A stretch of 5,936 nt of DNA, from contig JABMRL010000058.1 in assembly GCA_013202615.1 (NCBI GenBank), positions 1-5,936 of the forward strand. Direction: 5' to 3'. This document shows positions 1 through 5,579 of this stretch, piece by piece (position 1 is the first letter of the stretch; every line of letters starts with the position of its first letter). Under the pieces are notes generated by a model that was not told the DNA's origin, searched no databases, and saw nothing but the letters and a program-made list of their open reading frames with translations. The translations under genes were made by a program, and so were the position numbers. This DNA comes from Dehalococcoidia bacterium (GTDB lineage Bacteria > Chloroflexota > Dehalococcoidia > Dehalococcoidales > RBG-16-60-22).

Positions 1-345
1 GACCTGAGGCGCGTTGAAACCATCAAGCAGGGTAACGAAGCCATCGGAAACCACGTCAGGGCCAAGGTTGTCAAGAACAAGGTTGCCCCACCCTTCCGAA
101 ATGCCGAATTTGACATCATGTTTGACCACGGCATAAGCAAAGAGGGCAATCTTATCGACCTCGGTCTGGAAATGGGACTGGTCAGCAAGGCTGGTGCCTT
201 TCTCTCTTACGGCGATGTCCGCCTCGGACAAGGCAGGGAAGCGGCCAGGCAATTTCTGGCGCAGAACCTGGAACTTGCCCAGGAAATGGAGCAGAGAATC
301 AGGTCCTCAGCCGGTAACACTCATTCAGTCGTGCCCGAAAAATAA
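1..345 (+). CDS. recA: Recombinase RecA, C-terminal part (5' end outside the window)
   Basis: This is the last 114 codons of RecA, the ATP-dependent strand-exchange protein that also drives SOS repressor cleavage. The reading frame is open from base 1 and stops at TAA 343-345. The ATG at 118 is internal, not a start. The fragment begins near the end of the ATPase core (DLRRVETIKQG) and continues with the conserved VVKNKVAPPF and EFDIMFDHGIS segments. The C-terminal domain follows, with NLIDLGLEMGLVSKAGAF and then GQGREAARQFL, all characteristic RecA landmarks. The tail ends in SSAGNTHSVVPEK and lacks the strongly acidic end known from E. coli RecA. The Walker motifs and DNA-binding loops lie upstream and cannot be checked. 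A strong terminator follows 40 bases after the stop, and recX is next. Identification is very secure. Confidence 0.97.
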   Translation, partial: DLRRVETIKQGNEAIGNHVRAKVVKNKVAPPFRNAEFDIMFDHGISKEGNLIDLGLEMGLVSKAGAFLSYGDVRLGQGREAARQFLAQNLELAQEMEQRIRSSAGNTHSVVPEK

Positions 346-385
346 GGGCATATTGAAATAATAGGAAACAGAACACCGTTGAGTG

Positions 386-423
386 TATAAGGCTGAGGCA
401 TAGGCTTCGGCCTTGTGTTTTTT
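386..423 (+). terminator. Rho-independent terminator between recA and recX
   Basis: Bases 386-399 pair without a break with 404-417: 14 base pairs, four of them G-U, closing a four-base AUAG loop. Six T follow immediately (418-423). An alternative smaller hairpin is C(UUCG)G closed by AGGC/GCCT at 402-413. Either form is a classical intrinsic terminator. It lies 40 bases after the recA stop and only 17 bases before the recX start, so it should end most recA transcripts and limit recX expression. Pairing was done by eye; no folding energy was calculated. Confidence 0.85.
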
Positions 424-440
424 GAAAAGGAAGAGATAAG

Positions 441-1076
441 GTGAGCAAGATTACCGACCTGCGCACGGGGAAGAGGAGAAATAAGAGGCTGAATATATTT
501 CTGGACGGCAGTTTTGCCTTCAGCCTCGGGGCTGAAGTTGTGGCGAAAGAAAACCTCCAGGTAGGCCAGGAACTATCCAGCAACCGGATAGAGTCGCTGA
601 CCGGCGACGATGAGGTTCAGCGCTGTTTGGAGGCGGCATATCGTTACCTCGGCTACCGTCCGCGCAGTGAGTTTGAAATCAGAGAGCGAATGCAACGCCG
701 CGGCTTTGCTTCGGAAACGATAGATGCCGCCATCACCCGGCTGAAGGAACAGGCACTGCTGGATGACGAAGCTTTTGCCCAGTTCTGGAAGGAAAATCGG
801 GAGTCATTCCGCCCGCGAAGCCGGTGGCTCACCGGGCTGGAACTAAAACGGATGGGGGTGGTGAACAACGTCATCGAGCAGGTGGTCGCCGGTATAGATG
901 ATGAGGAAAATGCCTATCGGGCAGCGCTGCAGAAGACACGCCTCTGTACACCGGCCGACTATCAGAGCTTTCGGCGTCGACTGGGTGACTATCTCCGACG
1001 TCGCGGTTTTAACTACGAAGTCATCAGCCATACGGTGGAAAGGATATGGCAGGAACGAGGGAATAGCTCGGGATAG
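441..1076 (+). CDS. recX: Regulatory protein RecX
   Basis: This encodes a 211-residue RecX, which binds RecA filaments and modulates (usually inhibits) their ATPase and strand-exchange activity in the cytoplasm. The start is GTG at 441, preceded by AAGGAAGAG (427-435). Residues 1-58 form the N-terminal extension typical of Gram-positive-type and Chloroflexi RecX (TDLRTGKRRNKRLNIFLDG). The three-helix repeats follow, with the family signature RSEFEIRERMQRRGF at 75-89 and ALLDDEAFAQFW at 105-116. A second repeat carries ELKRMGVVNNVIEQVV (134-149), and the last carries LRRRGFNYEVI (185-195). The length falls within the family's range. Position directly after recA is the common arrangement. No promoter can fit between the terminator T-tract and this start, so expression must come from transcription that passes the terminator. 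The TAG stop is at 1074-1076, and 81 bases separate it from rny. Confidence 0.93.
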   Translation: MSKITDLRTGKRRNKRLNIFLDGSFAFSLGAEVVAKENLQVGQELSSNRIESLTGDDEVQRCLEAAYRYLGYRPRSEFEIRERMQRRGFASETIDAAITRLKEQALLDDEAFAQFWKENRESFRPRSRWLTGLELKRMGVVNNVIEQVVAGIDDEENAYRAALQKTRLCTPADYQSFRRRLGDYLRRRGFNYEVISHTVERIWQERGNSSG

Positions 1077-1118
1077 CCTGTGGAGCGATGAAAATCGGTG
1101 ACGCAGCTATCTCAAGCT

Positions 1119-1153
1119 TCCCCCGCTGGGTAAAAATTTAAAAAAAGGGGGGA
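1119..1153 (+). promoter_or_regulatory. rny leader: G-rich ribosome binding site with possible masking pairing
   Basis: The rny start at 1158 is preceded by A7 (1140-1146) and G6 (1147-1152), giving an unusual but usable AAGGGGGG ribosome binding site five bases from the ATG. Upstream, UCCCCC (1119-1124) can pair with GGGGGA (1148-1153). This six-base-pair stem of mainly G-C has a 23-base A/T-rich loop and would cover the ribosome binding site. The binding site is clear. The regulatory role is inference, because one short stem can arise by chance in such sequence. The rest of the 81-base gap holds no convincing terminator or promoter. Confidence 0.45.
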
Positions 1154-1157
1154 CAAG

Positions 1158-2705
1158 ATGGGAACAGATATTGTTGTCATAATTGCCATTTTATTTGTTG
1201 GTATCGTTATCGGCGTTATCATCGGCGGTATGGCCGTCTTAACTTACCGGCGGTTTATGTTCAACCGGCAGATACGTATTGCCGAACGCAAGGCGGCCAA
1301 GATGATTGCCGAAGCCGGAGATGAAGCCAGGGTGATTCTGAACAACGCACAGGAAGAGGCGAAAAAGACTAAAGCCACAGTTGATGTCGAATATCGGGAG
1401 CGGCGTTCCGAACTGCAGCGTCAGGAAAACCGTTTGAGCCAGAAAATAGAGAACTTGGACAGGAAGCTTGAAGGCGTCGAGCAGCGGGAGAGGGGTATGG
1501 CCGGCAAAGAAAAGGAAATCGACTCGATACGCGGCCAGCTTGGCGAGCTAAGAGACAAGCAGTTGCAGCAGCTTGAACTTATTTCGGGTATGTCGAGCGC
1601 GGAAGCGCGTCAACAGCTGATTGATGCCATGCAGGTGGAGATGGAGCAGGAGACCTCGAGGCGACTTCGTGAGTGGGAAATCAAGCTGAAAGAAGAAGCC
1701 AATGAGAGGGCTCAAGGAATCCTGTCACAGGCGATTCAGCGCAGTGCCTCGGAGATAGTTACCGAGTCTACGGTAGCTGCGGTGCCGCTGCCCAGTGACG
1801 AAATGAAAGGTAGACTCATCGGCCGTGAAGGGCGCAATATCAGGGCCCTGGAACAGGCGACCGGCGTGGACCTGATAATTGATGATACTCCTGAGGCGGT
1901 TACAGTATCCAGTTTTGACCCGGTACGGCGTGAGATAGCCCGCAACGCATTGCGCAAGCTAATCCTGGACGGGCGCATCCACCCGGCACGTATTGAGGAG
2001 GTGGTCGCCAAAGCGAAAGATGAGGTGGATGCCGATATCATAAGCACCGGAGAGCAGGCAGCCTATCAGGTCGGCGTGCACGGGCTGCGACCGGAAATTA
2101 TCCGGCTGCTTGGTCGATTGAAATACCGCACCAGCTATGGCCAGAATAGCCTGTCGCACAGTATTGAAACCGCCTACATAGCCGGAATGATTGCCTCCGA
2201 GCTGGGGGCTAATGTGGACATCGCTAAAAGGGCCGGGCTCCTTCATGACCTTGGCAAGGCAGTTGACCGTGAGGTGGAGGGCACCCATGCCCAGATTGGT
2301 GCCGACCTGGTAAAGCAGTGGGACAAGTCGCCGGAAGTGGTGCAGGGCATTGCTGAGCACCACATGGAGACGGAGAATGTCAGCATGTGGGGTTTCATCA
2401 TCTCGGCGGCGGATGCCGTAAGCAGCGCCCGGCCGGGCGCCCGGCGGGAATCGCTGGAGAACTACCTGAAGCGAATGAAGGCGCTGGAAGATATTGCCAA
2501 CGACTTCAAGGGTGTGGATAAGTCTTACGCCATTCAGGCCGGACGGGAAATCCGCATCCTGGTCAAGCCGGACGAAATTGATGACCTGGGCGCGATGCGG
2601 CTTGCTCGGGACATCGTGAAGAGGATAGAAGAAGGCCTGGAGTATCCGGGGCAGATAAAGGTCACCGTAATGAGGGAGACCAGGGCCGTTGACTTCGCGA
2701 AGTAA
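1158..2705 (+). CDS. rny: Ribonuclease Y
   Basis: This encodes a 515-residue RNase Y, the membrane-anchored endoribonuclease that starts mRNA decay in many bacteria lacking RNase E. The length is close to the usual ~520. Residues 4-30 form one hydrophobic transmembrane helix ([14 protein letters not shown]), followed by a long charged coiled coil to about residue 190. The KH RNA-binding domain carries [10 protein letters not shown] at 218-227. The HD phosphohydrolase domain follows: H334 in [11 protein letters not shown], the catalytic H363-D364 in [12 protein letters not shown]400-H401-H402, and D419 in AADAVSS, then the family block [16 protein letters not shown]. All metal-binding positions appear intact. 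The ATG at 1158 has a GGGGGG ribosome binding site and puts the membrane helix at the N-terminus, which supports this start. The stop (2703-2705) overlaps the ribosome binding site of the next gene. The rny-ymdB order is shared with Bacillus subtilis. Confidence 0.97.
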   Translation: MGTDIVVIIAILFVGIVIGVIIGGMAVLTYRRFMFNRQIRIAERKAAKMIAEAGDEARVILNNAQEEAKKTKATVDVEYRERRSELQRQENRLSQKIENLDRKLEGVEQRERGMAGKEKEIDSIRGQLGELRDKQLQQLELISGMSSAEARQQLIDAMQVEMEQETSRRLREWEIKLKEEANERAQGILSQAIQRSASEIVTESTVAAVPLPSDEMKGRLIGREGRNIRALEQATGVDLIIDDTPEAVTVSSFDPVRREIARNALRKLILDGRIHPARIEEVVAKAKDEVDADIISTGEQAAYQVGVHGLRPEIIRLLGRLKYRTSYGQNSLSHSIETAYIAGMIASELGANVDIAKRAGLLHDLGKAVDREVEGTHAQIGADLVKQWDKSPEVVQGIAEHHMETENVSMWGFIISAADAVSSARPGARRESLENYLKRMKALEDIANDFKGVDKSYAIQAGREIRILVKPDEIDDLGAMRLARDIVKRIEEGLEYPGQIKVTVMRETRAVDFAK

Positions 2706-2714
2706 AGGACATAG

Positions 2715-3485
2715 ATGTTAGTACTGGTAGTAGGTGATATAATTGGCCAGCCCGGCAGAAGGGCGTTGCATGAGGTCCTGCCGCTACTGCGCCAGCAGTA
2801 CAAGCTGGATATGGTCATTGTCAATGCTGAAAATGCCGCCGGTGGTTTCGGGCTGACCCCGGCCATTGCCCAGGAGTTCATTGAGATTGGCGTTCACGTG
2901 CTGACGTCAGGGAATCATATCTGGGCGCAAAAAGAAATCATTCCTGAGCTGGACAGTGGAATACCGGTTCTGCGTCCGCTGAACTACCCTCCGGGAGTAC
3001 CGGGGAGGGGTTACCTCATAACTGGTAAGACGATGGTGGTCAACCTGATGGGCCGGACCTTTATGAATGATATCGACTGTCCGTTCCGGGCAATGGACAG
3101 GCTTCTTGAGGAGACCGAGGACAGGCCACCGGTGATAATTGTTGATTTTCATGCTGAAGCAACCTCGGAGAAAATGGCCATGGGATGGTATCTGGACGGC
3201 AGGGTCAGTGCTGTTCTGGGTACCCACACCCACGTCGGTACCATTGACGCACAGATAATGCCCCAGGGCACGGCTTACGTCACTGATATCGGTATGACCG
3301 GCCCCACTGATTCCATCATCGGCGATGACGTGGCATCAGTCCTGAAGCGTTTTCTCACCGGGGTGCCCCACCGTCTTTCCGTGGGAAAAGGGCGGCCGGT
3401 TCTCAATGCCATGCTGGTTGATGTGGATGAGGACAGTGGCCGGGCAATAAGTATTGAACGCATATGTCGGCAGCTGGAGAAGTAA
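2715..3485 (+). CDS. ymdB: YmdB-family metallophosphoesterase (TIGR00282)
   Basis: This encodes a 256-residue protein of the YmdB/DR1281 family: binuclear-metal phosphodiesterases with reported activity on 2',3'- and 3',5'-cyclic nucleotides, linked in B. subtilis to biofilm and nanotube phenotypes. It is unrelated to the E. coli macrodomain protein also called YmdB. The expected metal and catalytic residues are all seen: D8 in VVGDIIGQPGRR, E39-N40 in VNAENAAGGFG, N67-H68 in TSGNHIW, H146 in VDFHAEATSEK, and H171/H173 in GTHTHVGTIDA. No signal peptide or membrane segment is present, so it should be cytoplasmic. AAAGGA at 2704-2709 is the ribosome binding site and overlaps the rny stop; the gap is nine bases. 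Its stop overlaps the next start as TAATG. Family assignment is secure, but the physiological substrate in this organism is unknown. Confidence 0.93.
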   Translation: MLVLVVGDIIGQPGRRALHEVLPLLRQQYKLDMVIVNAENAAGGFGLTPAIAQEFIEIGVHVLTSGNHIWAQKEIIPELDSGIPVLRPLNYPPGVPGRGYLITGKTMVVNLMGRTFMNDIDCPFRAMDRLLEETEDRPPVIIVDFHAEATSEKMAMGWYLDGRVSAVLGTHTHVGTIDAQIMPQGTAYVTDIGMTGPTDSIIGDDVASVLKRFLTGVPHRLSVGKGRPVLNAMLVDVDEDSGRAISIERICRQLEK

Positions 3486-4339
3486 TGAGCAAGGTTGACC
3501 TGCATATTCATTCCACGGCCTCGGACGGAAGACACAGTCCGCAGGAAATCGTCCGCAAGGCGGCGGGCCTGGGTCTGGAAGTCATTGCCCTGACCGACCA
3601 CGATTCTGTTGACGGGATAGCGCCGGCTCTTGAAGAAGCCAGAAAATTAGACCGGCTTAAGTTCATTCCGGCGGTGGAGGTGAGCACGGACGTTCCCAGC
3701 GGCGAAGTACATGTGCTCGGCTATTTCATTGATTACACCAGCGAAGAGCTGGCCGCAGCGCTGGAAAGGTTTCGCAGTTCCCGGGAAGGGCGGGCGCAGG
3801 GCATGGTGGACAGGCTCGCCGGGCTCGGCGTCCACATAAGCTGGGAGCGTGTCCGGGAAATCGCCGGCACTGGTACCGTCGGCCGACCTCACATCGCGCA
3901 GGCGCTGCTGGAGAAAAGGTATATCCGTTCCATAGGGGAAGCGTTTGGCAGGTATATTGCACGTGACGGCCCGGCCTATGTGGAACGGGAAAAGATGACC
4001 CCGGTGGAGGCGGTGCAGCTGATATTGCGCAGCCGCGGTGTGGCCGTTATGGCGCACCCGTTCACCGTCCCTGAGCCTGAAGCGACGATTGTGGAGATGA
4101 AGGCCGCCGGGATGGCGGGCATTGAAGCCTATTACGGCCATTATACCGGTGAAGAGACAGGCACCCTCATCGCCCTGGCGAAAAACCACGGGCTGCTGGT
4201 TACCGGTGGCAGCGATTATCACGGCCTGGATGAGAGCAAAGAGACCCCGATGGGAGGGGTGGAGGTACCCATGGAGGCGGTAGAAACACTGATGGCGCGG
4301 GCCGAGCCAAAAATGATAAAGTTAGCCTATTTACGGTAA
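3485..4339 (+). CDS. PHP-domain phosphoesterase, RNase AM / 3',5'-nucleoside bisphosphate phosphatase type
   Basis: This encodes a 284-residue, cytoplasmic, metal-dependent phosphoesterase of the PHP family (COG0613). Characterised relatives are E. coli YciV (RNase AM, a 5'-3' exoribonuclease) and a Chromobacterium enzyme that dephosphorylates 3',5'-bisphosphonucleotides. All expected metal ligands are visible: H7 and H9 in VDLHIHSTASDG, D14, H39 in ALTDHDSVDG, E65 in PAVEVST, H76 in EVHVLGY, H136 in GRPHIAQAL, H191 in VMAHPF, and D244/H246 in GGSDYHG. The length matches the ~290 residues of RNase AM. An in-frame ATG at 3464 would add seven residues. The ATG at 3485 is preferred because it has GGAG at 3476-3479, forms a TAATG overlap with the preceding stop, and starts directly before the conserved PHP strand. 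Substrate is inferred from family only. Confidence 0.9.
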   Translation: MSKVDLHIHSTASDGRHSPQEIVRKAAGLGLEVIALTDHDSVDGIAPALEEARKLDRLKFIPAVEVSTDVPSGEVHVLGYFIDYTSEELAAALERFRSSREGRAQGMVDRLAGLGVHISWERVREIAGTGTVGRPHIAQALLEKRYIRSIGEAFGRYIARDGPAYVEREKMTPVEAVQLILRSRGVAVMAHPFTVPEPEATIVEMKAAGMAGIEAYYGHYTGEETGTLIALAKNHGLLVTGGSDYHGLDESKETPMGGVEVPMEAVETLMARAEPKMIKLAYLR

Positions 4340-4359
4340 GTTATTCCTGCGGAGAGCCT

Positions 4360-5070
4360 ATGGCTATCTGGTTTGCTTTAATGCTTGCAGCTTATCTTCT
4401 GGGTTCCGTCCCGGCCGCGTATTTCGTGGCCAAGCTGGCCCGTGGCATAGACATCAGGCAGCACGGCACCGGTCAGGTTGGAGCTGGCAACCTCTGGCGG
4501 ATGACCTCCTGGAAACTCGGTCTGCCGGCCGGCGCTTTTGACTTAGGCAAAGGGATACTGATGGTCTGGGTGGCACAGGTCCTGGGACTGGGCGTGGCCC
4601 AGCAGCTGATGGTGGGTGCGGCGGCAGTAATAGGGCATAACTGGTCTGTCTTTTGCCACTTCGGTGGCGGTCGTGGCATCGCCACCGCAATCGGGGTTGT
4701 CCTTATCCTCCCTTTAATCAATGCGGTGACGCCCTGGCCGGCGGTCACCTGTTTGGCCTGTCTTGCCATTGGTTTCATTGTGCTGCGAAGCTCGCCGCTG
4801 CCGGTGCTGGTCAGCATTGCCTCTTTGCCCGTGGTCAGCGCCATTTACGAGCCGGTGACGACGACGCTGGGATTTCTGGTTATCTTTTTGATAGTGGTGA
4901 TAAAACGCCTGGTGGCGCCGAGAGCGGTTGAGGCCACCTCGATTAGCAAGAAAAGAGTACTGCTGAACCGCCTGCTTTTTGACCGGGATATAATGGACCG
5001 AAAAGCATGGATGTATCGGCGCCCTTTCAAACCAGAGGACCTAAAAGAATTAAGGGACGAGATTGACTGA
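4360..5070 (+). CDS. plsY: PlsY-family glycerol-3-phosphate acyltransferase, divergent
   Basis: This encodes a 236-residue multi-spanning membrane protein of the PlsY family, which moves an acyl group from acyl-phosphate to glycerol-3-phosphate in the first step of phospholipid synthesis. Motif 1 is present as GSVPAAYF (S16) and DIRQHGTGQVGAGNLWR (31-47; R33, N44), where most PlsY have GSGNxGATN. FDLGKG at 60-65 matches the conserved DxxKG. Motif 2 is IGHNWSVF...FGGGRGIAT (91-109), with Arg replacing Lys in GGKG. Motif 3 is degenerate: LLNRLLFDRDI (201-211) has no His before it, its Asn is shifted to just before the Arg, and Asp stands for Glu. A charged tail of about 25 residues makes it longer than the usual ~200. 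GGAG (4351-4354) lies five bases before the ATG. It may be a working enzyme or a specialised paralog. Confidence 0.85.
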   Translation: MAIWFALMLAAYLLGSVPAAYFVAKLARGIDIRQHGTGQVGAGNLWRMTSWKLGLPAGAFDLGKGILMVWVAQVLGLGVAQQLMVGAAAVIGHNWSVFCHFGGGRGIATAIGVVLILPLINAVTPWPAVTCLACLAIGFIVLRSSPLPVLVSIASLPVVSAIYEPVTTTLGFLVIFLIVVIKRLVAPRAVEATSISKKRVLLNRLLFDRDIMDRKAWMYRRPFKPEDLKELRDEID

Positions 5071-5555
5071 TGAAGTGTGCGGCGCATCCCGGAGTGGAAA
5101 CGAATCTTAAGTGCGGTAAATGCGGTAAGCCGATATGCCCCAGGTGCATGGTGCAGACACTGGTGGGTGCCAGGTGCCCGGAATGTGCCCGATTATATAA
5201 ATTGCCGACTTACCGTGTCTCCACTAAATATTACCTCAGGGCGGTCGGCACTGCCCTGGGCATGGCACTGGTCAGCGGCGTGCTCTGGGGACTGGCGAAT
5301 ACAGTTATCCCCTTTTTCTTCTTAAACCTGTTAATCGGTGCCGGCGTCGGCTATGCCATCGGCGAGGTGGTCGGCCGGGCCGTCAACCGGAAGCGGGGCA
5401 AGGGGTTGGCGGCAGTGGCCGGCGCGGGCGTAATTATAAGCTACCTGGTCAGCATCCTTTTATTTTTTGGACTTCCTGCTGGCATTCTTCATATTTTGTT
5501 TGACCTGATATCAGTGGCACTCGGCATTTACTTTGCCGTTACCCGACTGCGCTGA
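5070..5555 (+). CDS. B-box-type zinc-finger membrane protein of unknown function
   Basis: This encodes a 161-residue protein with an N-terminal metal-binding module and a membrane domain. The first 40 residues hold C3, H6, C15, C18, C23, C26, C36 and C39 (CAAH, CGKC, CPRC, CPEC), the cross-brace spacing of a B-box-like zinc finger that should bind two Zn. A short linker leads to about four hydrophobic helices near residues 56-77, 78-100, 112-134 and 137-157. The second is Gly-rich (LLIGAGVGYAIGEVVGRA), and a basic NRKRGKG loop follows. With no signal peptide, the finger is probably cytoplasmic. The start overlaps the plsY-like stop as TGATG, and AGGGA (5053-5057) lies rather far upstream, so translational coupling is likely. 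Similar fingers precede rhomboid-type and other membrane domains in bacteria, but no rhomboid catalytic motif (GxSG) is seen. Function is unknown. Confidence 0.85.
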   Translation: MKCAAHPGVETNLKCGKCGKPICPRCMVQTLVGARCPECARLYKLPTYRVSTKYYLRAVGTALGMALVSGVLWGLANTVIPFFFLNLLIGAGVGYAIGEVVGRAVNRKRGKGLAAVAGAGVIISYLVSILLFFGLPAGILHILFDLISVALGIYFAVTRLR

Positions 5556-5561
5556 TAATAT
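5533..5561 (+). promoter_or_regulatory. Possible promoter for the last gene
   Basis: TTGCCG (5533-5538) and TAATAT (5556-5561) are separated by 17 bases and match the sigma-70 consensus at four of six positions each. Transcription would begin near 5568, just before the GAGGGG ribosome binding site. TATTAT at 5561-5566 is a better -10 match but has no good -35 partner. The evidence is weak, because AT-rich sequence gives such matches easily and the gene may simply be read from the upstream operon. Confidence 0.25.
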
Positions 5562-5567
5562 ATTATC
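5554..5567. repeat. Perfect 14-base AT-rich palindrome, Fur-box-like
   Basis: GATAATATATTATC is its own reverse complement. It starts inside the stop codon of the zinc-finger gene and ends 12 bases before the next start. The half sites GATAAT/ATTATC equal those of the Fur box, but the centre has two bases instead of the usual one (TGATAATNATTATCA). It could be an operator or a chance AT-rich palindrome. Confidence 0.5.
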
Positions 5568-5579
5568 TTAGAGGGGATA

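Noticed and set aside
353..391. Possible promoter in the recA-recX gap (TTGAAA at 353-358, TATAAG at 386-391).
   Set aside because: The spacer is 27 bases, far from 17, and no better -35 fits the TATAAG. That box is also part of the terminator stem, so a transcript from here would be ended or altered by the hairpin.
299..583. Minus-strand open frame across the recA-recX junction (94 codons).
   Set aside because: It runs through the terminator hairpin and into recX, with low-complexity Ser/Leu/Phe content and no recognisable family. It is a shadow frame.
1104..1136. Possible terminator between recX and rny (CAGC/GCTG arms at 1104-1107 and 1125-1128).
   Set aside because: Only four base pairs with a 17-base loop, followed by A-rich rather than T-rich sequence, so it does not resemble an intrinsic terminator.
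2425..2440. Perfect 16-base GC palindrome GCGCCCGGCCGGGCGC inside rny.
   Set aside because: It encodes the conserved RNase Y block S-A-R-P-G-A-R, where Ala, Arg, Pro and Gly codons in GC-rich usage create the symmetry. No T-tract follows.
3647..4222. Long open frame (191 codons) on the minus strand opposite the PHP gene.
   Set aside because: The plus-strand frame has all PHP metal-binding motifs. The antisense translation shows no recognisable domain and is rich in His, Arg and Pro, as expected from a shadow frame of a GC-rich gene.
5070..5555. Rhomboid protease, because zinc fingers of this type sometimes precede rhomboid domains.
   Set aside because: The membrane part has only about four helices and no GxSG or matching catalytic His.
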